Assembly: GCA_001598975.1 (NCBI GenBank)
Contig: BBXU01000874.1
Location: 1 to 15,661 of the forward strand
Direction of reading: 5' to 3'
Source: Parachlorella kessleri
Taxonomy: Eukaryota; Chlorophyta; Trebouxiophyceae; Chlorellales; Chlorellaceae
Length of the DNA stretch: 15,661 bases
A program made the position numbers and the translations under genes. Positions 1 to 9,010 of the stretch are shown here, in pieces. Every line of letters starts with the position of its first letter. Within the stretch, counting starts at the first letter, position 1. A model generated the notes under the pieces. That model did no database searches, was not told the origin of the DNA, and saw only the letters and a list, made by a program, of their open reading frames with translations.

Positions 1-19
1 CCCCCCCCCTTCCCCTCAG

Positions 20-1952
20 CTGCCGCTGTCCCTACGCGACATGTACAACTTCTGCATGGCCCCCGCCTCCGCCACCGACCTGCGCCTGGGCGCCGCGCTG
101 CTGCACTTTGCGGGCAAGTACGCGCGGGGGGCACCCGTGGAGCTGGCCATCGACGTGCCGCGCCGGGTGCCGGCCAACGTGGACGAGCTGAGGCACATGG
201 AGGCGGCGCACCAGGTGGGGTGGGGGGGTACCCAGCGGGATACCGACTGATACCACAACTGTTGGGTTATGGTTGAATCTGTCATTCTCACGCCCCCCTC
301 CCGCGCCACACACACAGGCCACGGGCTCCTCCAACACACACGCAAACACCACCTCGCTGTTTTACCTGCGTCACAGCTGTGGCGGCAGCTGTCCATGCCG
401 CCTTGAGCTAGCTTTGTTCACATGCACCATTGTCCCCAGGTGGCCATGCTGTGGCTGTGGCTGTCGTACCGCTTTGAGGAGGAGAGCTTCCCTGGGCGGC
501 AGCGAGCCGAGAAGCTCGCGGCCGCCATCTGCGACCTGCTGGACAGGGGCCTGGAGCGCGTGACGCGGGCCTGCAAGCGGGGCGTCGACATCTCAGCAGA
601 GGTGCGTGTGTGTATTGGAGGAGCTTTTGGGCGCTGGGCACAAACGAGGAGGGTAGCCTGCTGATGCGTAGAGTTGCAGTCTGCCTAGCGCACCACTGCA
701 AGCTGCAACTGCCAAAGTGGACAGTGGCGCCGTCCTACAGCCCTGACTAGCAATGCCGAACACCTGTCTGTAGCTTCCTCCTGACCCTGCGTATCAGCAG
801 CCGGTCTGCCGCTTATCCGCCTGTCCATCTGCAGCCCGCCTGCCCTGCATGGAGGGTATGAGCTACCGACTTCTCTATTGACTATTGTTCCCCTACCGTC
901 GGCGTGCGTAACAATGTCTACCCCTGCTTGTTCTTTGCCTCTGCCTGCAGCCAGCAAGGCCGGCGATGGAGGGCGTGCTGGACTGCTTCTCCGACGAGTA
1001 CTCCCAGCTGGTCACCGCCCGAGAAAGCGAGCGCGCCGGCAGCCGCAGGCGCTCGCGGCGGCTGACCGCGCGGCTGGAGGCAGCGCAGCTGGCGCTGGAG
1101 GTGGCTGCAGCTGGAGAGGACCCCGGCGTCTGGGGGGCGCTGGGCAGCAGCAGCGGGCCCAGCAGGGGTGTGGAGCCTGGCGTCGGCAGCAGCCGGAGCA
1201 CCGACAGCGAGGCTGGCAGCGGCGGAAAAGGCAGCCGCCGGCGTCAGAAGGCAGCAAAGAGAGGCGGCACTGTGGTGGCCGGGGCTGCTGGGGACACCCT
1301 GGGCTCCCAGAGTGGCAGTGACAGCGGGTCTGAGGGGGAGGCGGGGGATGCCATGGCCTGCGCAGGGCTGCTGCTGCCTGGCAGTAGCGCTGCCGGCAAG
1401 CCGCCGGTGCAGCTGCATGTGCCCATCTCACTCCCTAGTGAAGCGCCGGTGGCGCTACAGCAACAGGAGCAAGAGGAGCAGCAGCAGGGTGTGGCTGGGA
1501 GGGAGCAGGGCTTTTTCGGCGGGCTGCTGCAGAAGGTGTTTGGCGGCAGCGGCGCTACCAGTGCTGTTGGAGAGGCAGTACTACCAGCAGCACCAGCAGC
1601 ACTACCGCAGCTTACAGAAGAGTCACCCAGGGCGGCAGCGGGTGCAGGCTTAGCTGAAGCTGTCAACGAGGGTCAGCCGGAAGGCCTGCTGGTCAGAGAG
1701 CAAACCCCTGGCACCAGCAGCGTCAGCACCAAGGCCGCAGGTAGTCAGCGAAGCCTCGGCAGAGCTGGGCATGCAGGGGCAGCAGGCGCTGTCAGGCGGC
1801 GGCGGCAAGAGTACCAGAAACGGCGGGAGAAGAGTAAGAGTAGCGGCGAGGGCAGCAGCGGCAGTAAGCAGCGGAAGGATAGGGGAGCAGTGGTACCTGC
1901 TCTGCTTGGGGAGGGCCAGACTAAGGCAGCCTTGGCATTGCACCAGGCCTAG
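20..1952 (+). CDS. SUV3: SUV3-like ATP-dependent RNA helicase, 3' part (last three exons)
   Basis: Exons 20-214, 440-601 and 951-1952 join in frame (all phase 0). The first follows a C-rich tract and CAG at 1-19, so the gene starts outside the window. The first exon begins LPLSLRDMYNFCMAP and holds LLHFAGKYARGAPVELA. It runs across the first intron into LRHMEAAHQ/VAMLWLWLSYRF. This is the C-terminal part of the SUV3/SUPV3L1 family, where the 'L..E..H....YLWLSYRF' stretch is diagnostic; the DExH ATPase core would lie upstream. Family knowledge: SUV3 unwinds RNA in mitochondria (and plastids) and works with exoribonuclease in RNA turnover. After VLDCFSDEYSQLV (about 975-1015) some 315 further residues follow, rich in Ser, Gly, Ala and Gln and ending in a basic Arg/Lys/Ser stretch. 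This is an unusually long and probably disordered tail. The gene stops at TAG 1950-1952. The helicase identity is secure; how much of the tail is translated is less so. Confidence 0.9.
1100..1940 (+). repeat. Low-complexity coding tail of the helicase (Ser/Gly/Gln/Ala rich)
   Basis: CAG/AGC-type trinucleotides are frequent (for example 1460-1490 and 1577-1605) and encode Q/E and A/S/Q runs such as LQQQEQEEQQQG. The stretch stays open in frame with the helicase exon. Two other frames on each strand are also long and open here, which is expected from the biased composition and does not indicate overlapping genes. Confidence 0.6.
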
Positions 1953-2496
1953 CTAGAAGTGCCGGGTTGCGTGTGATCACTTGAAAGCATGGGTTATTTG
2001 TGTGTTGCTTTTCACATCTCCCTACGGTTTTGCTGCCTTTACTTTTAGACTTGGCGTCACACGTTGCCATGCCGTATGATCAGTATGAAGCATTCATATG
2101 AATCAGTCATATATCGTGCTTATCAATATCGCTTAGGTATCTAATGCCACTGCGGCTGTTGACATATTCCCATCAGCAAGGCCACGCATGTTTATGTATG
2201 ACGGAGACAGGGACTGAGCCGGAGGGCAGCCCATGGCATGGCACGCTCAATTGATTCAGGCAAGCGCGGAGGGTCATTGAGCTTCGCAACCAGAATCGAC
2301 AGAAGCTATCCCAAGCTTGCGTGGACAGCTGTCCGGGAAGCATACGCCATGGCATACGCAGCCCGGGAAGCATGCCAGTCGAAAATGTGTTACAACATGT
2401 TATTGACTGGTTACTTGCTCTGATGCCACAGCAACTCCTCTTTTCTCTGCAAGAAGGATCCTGCTATTTGTAGCAGCTCCTCCGCACCAGACGAAC
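1953..2496. other. Intergenic region between the helicase and F-box copy A
   Basis: It holds the helicase 3' UTR and the 5' flank of F-box copy A. I find no TGTAA polyadenylation motif after the helicase stop. The first part (about 1975-2070) is AT-richer than the flanking exons. From about 1995 onward it is a member of the three-copy flanking module described separately. I see no RNA gene and no convincing coding exon. Confidence 0.6.
1995..2440 (+). repeat. 5' flanking module, copy 1 (ahead of F-box copy A)
   Basis: Shared landmarks with the copy at 5258-5575 occur in the same order: GCATGGGT near the start, a CATCTCCC/ATCTCCCC stretch followed by TTTTGCTGCCTT, CACTGC.., GGGACTGAGC.GGA, GGCATGGCACG.TCA and finally TGAT..CCACAGCAAC. 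The last landmark also appears upstream of F-box copy B. Because it precedes each F-box start, it probably contains the promoter of the duplicated unit. Extents are approximate. Confidence 0.6.
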
Positions 2497-2588
2497 ATGT
2501 TTAATCGTGCACTGCTACCCCAGCTGCCCTCAGAGCTTCTCCTGCAAATTGTAGGGGCGCTTGACGAGAAGAAACAGACCAAGGCCAG

Positions 2589-2666
2589 GTGGGTCACTTG
2601 CAAGTCCTTGACGCTATGGAGTCGCTATGACTGCTCTGTTGCAAGCTTTCACTGTGTCTTGTGCAG
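2589..2666 (+). other. Short in-frame intron of copy A (78 nt)
   Basis: GTGGGT donor and TTGTGCAG acceptor. The length is divisible by three and the intron has no stop in frame, so a retained form would add 26 residues inside the F-box. Copy B has the same intron at 80 nt (6705-6784), where retention would shift frame. The shared donor and acceptor sequences and the better F-box after removal support splicing. Confidence 0.65.
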
Positions 2667-2823
2667 GCTTTTCCTGGAGAGCAGCTGTAAGGCCATGCAC
2701 CGGGTACTGAAGGACAAGGCATGGGAGGCGGTGCACGTCACGACCCACCCTGCCCAACTCAAGTGGGTGATTGCGCTCAAGCCCCTGACGCGCTCCCTTG
2801 CAGTAGAGTCGGTAGAAAAGCCC

Positions 2824-2826
2824 TAG
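2824..2826 (+). other. In-frame TAG in exon 2 of F-box copy A
   Basis: The codon reads AAG CCC TAG GCT GAC CCT GAG; copy B at the same place reads AAG CCC TGG GCC GAC CCT GAG. A single G-to-A change from TGG explains it. Coding similarity to copy B continues beyond it to the donor at 2884. Two GT dinucleotides upstream in phase 0 (2803 and 2812) could serve as earlier donors that would remove the stop and keep frame. Confidence 0.85.
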
Positions 2827-3621
2827 GCTGACCCTGAGGCTGTGGCGAGGGCTGTGGAGGACGTTGTGCAGGCTTCACAGCGGGTAAGGTGACTATTCGG
2901 GGTTAAAACCTGCTACATCGCATATTACGCAGCCATTTGAACATCACTTTGGATAAGGAGATAGGGAGCATGCGTACTCTGCTCAGGCACAGTAAACTCC
3001 AGGGGTCCATGGACAGCGATTGCCTCCAGCCGTCCTTAGGCGTACATATGGTACACAATAAGTGTTAAGTAGCGTCTCATGCATCTGCAAAAAGGGCAGC
3101 CAGCACTTGCTGTACATAATCTGGCTGTGGTTTTGTTTGGGCTGTAGGTTTCGATATTCTGCACCTATGACTGCTAGCTTCTCCCCGTCATAGGCTGTGA
3201 TCAGAGTGGCTGGGCTTGCTGGAGACGGGGGTTGGGCCCTATGCTCAGGTGCCCACTTATCTACAGTTGCGTCATCAGCATGGGGGTGGCTCTTTGAATG
3301 CAGGTTTGTCAGGATGCATCCAGTGTAGACAACTTTCTGATGTGTTATTGCTCATACACCCTATGCTGCATACTTCAAAATGTTAGGAGGTCTTCGGCCA
3401 ATGGTAGTGCCCCCCCTCCCCCCCTTACTCTAGTGGGGGTAACCACCACCGGCCGCTTGGAAAGAGATGTACCTTCTGTAAAGGCGTTGCAGGATTGGTT
3501 GTTCTATATGTCGGGCGCCAGAGTGGGAGTGCTGGCTGGCTAGGGATGCCCATCACCTGTGCTGCTTGTGCAGATCATGGAGTCTCTTGATGTGGACCAC
3601 TGGGTGGTGCAGCACCGAGTT

Positions 3622-4510
3622 CCCAGCATTTCCTTGCCTGCGCTTGTGGAGCTTGGGTGTGGAGACCTCGACCTGGGGCACCACATCGGCTCCTTCCCTG
3701 CCCTCCGCACGCTCAGCTGCAGTAATCTCAGCCTGGGGCCACACAGCAGCTCCTTGCCTGCCCTTACCGAGCTCAGCTGCGGAGTTCTCAACCTGGGGCA
3801 ACACAGCGGCTGTCTCCCCGCCCTCACCAAGCTCAGATGCAGGGACCTCAGCCTGGACGAGTCCAGTATCTCCTTTCCCGCTCTTGTGGAGATAGAGTGT
3901 GACAATGTCCACCTTGGCCGGTCCAGTGTCGCCCTCCCTGCGCTTGTCAAGCTCAGCTGCGGGGAGCTTAGCCTGGGGCAGTACAGCGGCTCCTTCCCCG
4001 CGCTTGTAGAATTTGAATGCTGGCTCCTTTGTTGCGGCCAGTCCAGCGCCGCCTTCCCGGCCCTAAGGGAGCTCACATGCCATGTGGCATTCCACTTGGA
4101 GGAGAGCAGCGCCTCCTTCCCTGCCCTGGAGGAGCTGTGTTGTATGGCCGACTCAGCAGATAGTGAGCTCTATGGGGAGCTCTGGTTCGGCCAGTCCACC
4201 ACCTCCTTCCCAGCTCTCGCAAGGATCTGGTGCCAGAGGCTGCAGCTGGAGCAGTACCGCGGCTCATTCCCTGCCCTGAAGGAGATTATGTGTTGGGACG
4301 ATGAGAATAGTGGCGAGTATGAGGACTACGAGAAGCATTGGCAGCTCAGCCTAGGGCAGTACAGCGGCTCCTTCCCCACTCTGGCCAGGGACACCTGTGG
4401 CGACCTCAACCTCGACGAATACACTGGCTCGTTCCCTGCTCTCACTACCCTGGCACTGTCGGGTGGGGTTGAAGGCGTCGAGCTTGGGACCGTGTTCCCT
4501 GCTCTGCGTG
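3622..4510 (+). repeat. LRR-like repeat array of copy A (about 60-nt period)
   Basis: About 14 units begin with F/L-P-A-L. Most are exactly 20 residues, for example LPALVKLSCGELSLGQYSGS. The middle units are longer (21, about 30 and about 35 residues) with acidic insertions. The Leu/Cys/Leu spacing LxxLxCxxLxL fits an LRR strand-and-turn, with Cys where many LRRs have Leu and no conserved Asn. Compared with copy B, two adjacent units are missing (40 residues). Confidence 0.8.
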
Positions 4511-5173
4511 GCCTCTACCTGTCCCAGCTAGTGCCGGAGTTATGCCAGCCGTTGCAGCTGCTGCCTGGGATCACGGGGCTGGAGTGCCACGAGAGTCAGT
4601 TTCCTGATCCTGGCAGCCCCTGCATCCTGCATCTGAAGGAGCTCAACCTTTGGGGCGTCGAGCGTGACCTGCCTGCGGTGAGCATGGGAGGCATGCATTG
4701 GCGCTTTGCCGTTCGTTTGCAGCTCTGAGTTGCCTGGTGATAACCCTATACTCAGTTTGCACACCTTCTAGCTCCATTTCACATGACTCTTACGACTCTT
4801 CTGTACGTGATAGCAAGGGTCAGACAGCAGTCCCGGTGCCTCTTGCGTCACTTCGCACCGTTGAAAGTAGGGAACAAATGAAAGAAGCACCGAGTGCCGT
4901 AAACAGCAGCGAGTTACATGACAGTTTGGTGCTGTGCAGGGGCTAGGGGCAGCCGCAGACTTGGAGACCCTGGAATTCACCGTGGCAAGGGAGCTGTCAC
5001 AGGGTCTTCAGCTGTCAAAAAAGGCGTTGGCAGTCCTGGCTCAGTTGAAGCTGCAGTCGCTAATATACGTGGAGGTGTGGACTGAGGTCAATCGGGCAAT
5101 GTGCTGCCAGGGGCGCTTTGCACCTGACCAGTCGCTGATTGTGGAAGCGATGGGGCTGCGGCGTAGAAGCTAA

Positions 5174-5650
5174 TTATACATATGTCACGTCGTGTCGGCC
5201 TAGGTAGCAGTGCATATAGGTTTGTGTTGACGAGCTGTGCAAACCAGATGCGTTAATGCATGGGTACCTTGTGCTCATTTTCAAATATCTCCCCCTTTTG
5301 CTGCCTTGGTTATTGACTGGGGCGACCACATTGACTCGCTCACGTCACACTGGCCTATTGTTGTTCAGTATGCAGTATGGCGTAAGTGCCACTGCCCCTG
5401 CGGATGCCTGACAATAGCGCAACTGCACGGTCACACATGTCCATATTCACTGCGGAGGGGACTGAGCTGGAAGCAGGCAAGTCGAGGGATGTCAGCCTCG
5501 TAGCATGGCACGTTCAGGCATTAGGTAGGCCTGCAAGCCATACCTATTCCTGATTGGCCACAGCAACACAAACTTTTCATCAACTGCCATCATCCGTAGT
5601 CCGCCTCACTAGCAGCTTGTACCCTTCTGGCTCGCTGGGGCACCGTGCAG
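5174..5650. other. Intergenic stretch after F-box copy A
   Basis: It holds the 3' flank of copy A and the second copy of the flanking module. I find no TGTAA after the copy A stop. An open frame at 5237-5503 has no recognisable protein character and I do not call it a gene. Confidence 0.5.
5258..5575 (+). repeat. 5' flanking module, copy 2 (between the F-box genes)
   Basis: It carries the same ordered landmarks as 1995-2440, including GCATGGGT, TTTTGCTGCCTT, GGGACTGAGCTGGA, GCATGGCACGTTCA and TGATTGGCCACAGCAACA. No F-box exon follows it; from about 5580 the sequence is unrelated to copies A and B. It is probably left over from an earlier round of tandem duplication. Confidence 0.55.
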
Positions 5651-5942
5651 GATTAGTGCGGGTTTATCGCAGCAGCGAGTCTGCAAGCTCCTGAGGTTGA
5701 GGAGGACACTGGCACACCTCAACACGCTCTGGGGACCAGCCAGTGCCATCAGTACCTTATCTAAACAGGTATGCGGCATAGGAAGTCCAATGATCAAGGC
5801 AGGCATGGTCCCGCAAGTCCTGGCTCATGCACTGAGTGCGAGCTCTGAGCTCATGGCCAAGCTTGCCTTAGGTAACACACCCTTCGCTTGTCTCGGGGAG
5901 AGACCTGCTGGGTCAAATCTCACGCAAGGGCACAAAGCATAG
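5651..5942 (+). pseudogene. Short coding-like stretch, possibly an ARM-repeat gene remnant
   Basis: A GTGCAG acceptor at about 5645-5650 is followed by an open helical stretch, ISAGLSQQRVCKLLRLRRTL and onward to STLSKQ, ending at a possible GTATGC donor (5769). Reading straight on gives MIKAGMVPQVLAHALSASS and then AKLALGNT, which resembles one armadillo repeat ('AGxVPxLVxxL... ALGN'), up to TAG at 5940-5942. No start codon in a good context and no further exons are evident. It could be a decayed gene captured between the two F-box copies, or chance. The family assignment is tentative. Confidence 0.3.
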
Positions 5943-6612
5943 TTGCACACAGCCCTGTCAGTCCAGTTCACCCCCTCTTTGTGGCACTGCCTGGCACCTT
6001 TATCAACCACTGCTAGCTCCCGTGTTCACAACTTTTGTAGCATCCTCACCACCAGCACCCACGTGTTTCAATCGCAAGCAGGGCAGCAGTATTGGAAGCT
6101 ACCCTGCCCACCTGCTGCCAGCTGCTGAAAGGAAATTTGGTTAGCGAGGCGCGGGCGGGTTTGGCGCTCTTCATGCATCACAGCTGTCGGCACAAACAAG
6201 CACAGCCCTCTCAGGCCCTGCCTTGCTTGATGAGTAGCTTCGTCTACAGCAACTGCATTTCAAGCTGCCTGTTCTAGAGATGTGAACGTTTGGTGATGGG
6301 AACTTGTTGAGCCGAAAGCTTGCGAGTCTAGGAAGGGCAGCCCAGTCGCGAGGCGGCCAGGTATTCAGGCAAGCCCCGGACCGTCACTTGGGATCCCAAC
6401 CATTAAACTATCTTAAGCTTGATGGTGCATGGCAAGCGTACATACGCCCCGCAGTACGCAGGGTGTACAGCCCAGAAGCATACCATTCGATTCGATTCAA
6501 CTGTTGAAACATGTTGTTGACCGTATACTTGCCCTGATTTGCCACAGCAACATCTAAACTCTCTGCAAAAAGGGTCCTGGTAGTAAAAGACCATACATCA
6601 ACCAACATCGTC
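5943..6612. other. Intergenic region ahead of F-box copy B
   Basis: I see no coding exon or RNA gene. The part after about 6340 matches the 5' flank of copy A and is listed as module copy 3. The open frames here are short and lack protein-like character. Confidence 0.5.
6340..6565 (+). repeat. 5' flanking module, copy 3 (ahead of F-box copy B, partial)
   Basis: Similarity to the flank of copy A is clearest at the 3' end. ACATGTT.TTGAC is followed by ACTTGC.CTGAT and CCACAGCAAC, and then a CTCTGCAA.AAGG.TCCTG stretch just before the start codon. The earlier half (GGGCAGCCCA, ATTCAGGCAAGC) matches more weakly. It is presumed to hold the promoter of copy B. Confidence 0.5.
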
Positions 6613-6669
6613 ATGGTGACTCGTGCACTGCTACCTCAGCTGCCCCCAGAGCTTCTCCTGCGCGTTGTA

Positions 6670-6672
6670 TAG
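6670..6672 (+). other. In-frame TAG in exon 1 of F-box copy B
   Basis: The context is CGC GTT GTA TAG GCG CTT GAC GAC; copy A reads CAA ATT GTA GGG GCG CTT GAC GAG. Two neighbouring substitutions separate the copies, with no length change. The stop lies inside the F-box, so a product starting at 6613 would have only 19 residues. Confidence 0.85.
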
Positions 6673-8009
6673 GCGCTTGACGACAAGGAACAGACCAAGG
6701 CCAGGTGGGTCAACTGCAAGTCCTTGACGCTACAGGTCGCCATCACTGCCCTGCTGCAAGCTTTCAACTGTGTGTCTTGTGCAGACTTGTACTGGAGAGC
6801 AGTTGCAAGGCCGTGCACCGGGCCCTGAAGGACAAGGCATGGGAGGCGGTGCACGTCACGACCCACCCCGCCCAAGTCGAGTGGATGCTGGCCCGCAAGC
6901 CCCTGACGCGCTCCCTTGCAGTGAAGTCGGTAGCAAAGCCCTGGGCCGACCCTGAGGCTGTGCAGAAGGCTGTGGAGGCCGTTGTTTGGGCGTCACGGCG
7001 GGTAAGCAACCCGACCGTAAGGGTACATCCTTCTTCACACTCGGTACCCCCTGGTTAGGAAGAAGAGAATAGTAGGGTAGGGTCCTCCCCCCTTCAGCCA
7101 CCACCACCCCGGGGGGGTCTTCCCCTCTTCTCGACGACGAACCATGACCTGGGGTTGGTCCCCTCCCCTCTTGGCTCACCACTGCACGTATTACCCATGG
7201 ATAGCAACCTCAGCAACAGTCAATCCCAAAGCCCAAACTGTCTATCACACCCTCTCCGTCACCACATATTGCCGCTGAGTGCGACAGCCATCTGACCATC
7301 AGTTTGGAAAATTGGAGAGGCCTGCTTACCCTGCTCAGGACAACAATACAAAACCTGTACTTTCAACATCCAGCCATTCTTAGGCGGACAACGACAACAA
7401 GTTGATACACAACAACCGTCCAGGAGTGTCTCATGCGGTTGCAGGAGGGCCCAGCCAGCACTTGCTGCACGGATCTGGCTGGGGTGCTGTTTGGCTGTAT
7501 GTTGGAATCCTGTAGCTATTACTGCTAGCTTCTTCCCCTCATGGGCTGTGCTGGGCTTGCTGTGGACGGCGGTTCGACCTGTGCTCAGCTGCAGCTTTGT
7601 CATCAGCATTGGGCGAACTTTTCGGTTGCAGGCTTCTTAGAATGCACATTATGCAGACAAGCTCCTGATGTATCTAAACGTTCCTGCAACCTATGTGCTG
7701 CATATAGGTACTTGTACTTTAACCTCTTTGGGAGGCCAGACCTCCAGCCGACTGGGAAACCCCCCCCACACCTCGACACACAAAACACACACCACTGTCG
7801 CTTGCACTAGGGGGTACCCAGCTTGGAAAGCGTTTGTACCCTTACCTAGTGGCACTGCAGGGTCAGGGTTGGTTGTTCATGTGTTGGGCGCCGGGATGGG
7901 AGCGCTGGCTTGCTAAAACAGTCCTTCACCTATGCTGCCCGTGCAGATCATGGGGGCATTTTGTCTGGACTGCTGTACGGTGCCGCCCCGAGTTCCCAGC
8001 GTTCCCTTG

Positions 8010-9010
8010 CCTCTGCTTGTCAAGCTCAGCTGCGGGAATCTCGACCTGGGGAAACACAGCGGCTCCTTCTTTGCCCTCACCCAGCTCAACTGCAGTAACC
8101 TCAGCCTGGGGCCACACACCGGCATTTTCCCCGCCCTCAATGAACTCATCTGCGTGGATCTCAGCCTGGGGCAACACAGCGGCTCTTTCCCCGCCCTCAC
8201 CAAGCTCAGCTGCAGGGAGTTCAGCCTTGGCGAGTCCAGTACGTCCTTCCCCGCTCTTGTGGAGCTTAAGTGTGACGATATCCACCTCAGCCGGTCTAGC
8301 GCGTCCTTCCCCGCCCTCACCAAGCTCAGGTGCGGGGATGTCAGCCTGGGCGAGTCTAGTACCTCCTTCCCCGCTCTTGTGGAGCTTGAGTGTGACGATG
8401 TCGACCTCAGCCAGTCCAGCGTCGCCCTCCCTGCCCTTGCCAAGCTCAGCTGCGGGGATCTTAGCCTGGGGCAGTACAGCGGCTCCTTCCCCGCGCTTGT
8501 GGCTCTCCAATGCTGGAATCTTTACTTTGGCCAGTCCAGCGCCACCTTCCCGGCCCTGAAGGAGCTTACATGCCACATGGATATCTGCTTGGAGGAGAGC
8601 AGCGCCTCCTTGCCTGCCCTGACGGAGCTCTGCTGTCTGACGGATGCAGCAGGTGGTGGACTTTATGGGGAGCTCTGGTTTGGGCAGTCCACCACCTCCT
8701 TCCCTGCCCTCGCAAAGATCAGTTGCCGGAGACTGCAGCTGGAGCAGTACAGAGGCTCATTCCCTGCACTTGTGGAGATTGAGTGTTGGGACGCTCGCAA
8801 TGGGGAGTATTTTGACAGCCACGGCTACGAGGAACATGGGGAGGTCAGCCTGGGGGAGTACAGCGGCTCCTTTCCCAGTCTGGCCAAGGTCACCTGCGGG
8901 GAGCTCGAGCTCAAACGCTACAGCGGCGCGTTCCCTGCACTCACCACCCTGTCACTGACGGGTGGGGTTGAGGGCGTCGAGCTTGGGACTGTGTTCCCAG
9001 CGTTGCGTAG
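8010..9010 (+). repeat. LRR-like repeat array of copy B (about 60-nt period)
   Basis: About 16 F/L-P-A-L units, mostly 20 residues, for example FPALTKLRCGDVSLGESSTS. The same longer, acidic units as in copy A occur in the second half (around 8640-8690 and 8790-8870). Alternating units end in SGS or in SST/SSA, which suggests growth by two-unit steps. Confidence 0.8.
8199..8438 (+). repeat. Two tandem 120-bp units inside the LRR array of copy B
   Basis: The segment 8199-8318 is followed by a close copy at 8319-8438. Each encodes two LRR units (TKL.C...SLGESSTS FPALVEL.CDD). Copy A has only one such pair, so this accounts for nearly all of the 42-residue length difference of exon 3. Confidence 0.8.

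Larger units (their letters stand above)
2497..5173 (+). pseudogene. F-box plus leucine-rich-repeat protein, copy A, with one in-frame TAG
   Basis: Exons are 2497-2588, 2667-2883, 3574-4677 and 4940-5173; the joins keep frame and would give 548 residues. Exon 1 encodes an F-box start (LLPQLPSELLLQIVGAL). Exon 2 continues it with LFLESSCKAMHRVLKDKAW, in the place of the usual 'VCK.w' part. Exon 3 is a run of LRR-like units, mostly 20 residues, of the form FPALxxLxCxxLxLGxxSGS. Exon 4 is a helical C-terminus ending at TAA. Family role: F-box/LRR proteins are substrate adaptors of SCF ubiquitin ligases; the LRR part binds the target. Codon 84 is TAG (2824-2826) where copy B has TGG, so the full protein cannot be made from the predicted splice form. 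Exons 3 and 4 are open, and an ATG at 3577 right after the exon 3 acceptor could start an LRR-only protein. It may be a recent pseudogene, an alternatively spliced gene, or carry a sequence error. Confidence 0.75.

Noticed and set aside
918..1431. Minus-strand open frames opposite the helicase tail
   Set aside because: They mirror the GC-rich, CAG-rich composition and have repetitive Pro/Ala/Arg translations without family features.
3298..3543. Open frame inside the long intron of F-box copy A
   Set aside because: The intron aligns with the intron of copy B, where this frame is not kept; it has no protein-like pattern.
3540..4076. Long minus-strand open frame opposite the LRR array of copy A
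   Set aside because: The 60-nt repeat has no stop in several frames, so repeats keep antisense frames open. The + strand frame matches copy B in structure and joins good exons.
3622..4510. CRISPR-like array because of regular 60-nt spacing
   Set aside because: The repeats are coding, vary from unit to unit, have no spacers and lie in a eukaryotic exon.
2824..6672. Reassigned TAG (sense codon) as an explanation of the internal stops
   Set aside because: The two TAGs align with Trp and Gly in the other copy, not with one amino acid, and TAG ends the helicase gene in this window.
7040..7180. Pyrimidine/purine-rich stretch with hairpin potential in the intron of copy B
   Set aside because: Pairing is imperfect and the matches are low complexity; no element ends or target duplications are visible.
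7913..8576. Two overlapping minus-strand open frames opposite the LRR array of copy B
   Set aside because: Same repeat effect as in copy A; no start context or splice structure supports them.
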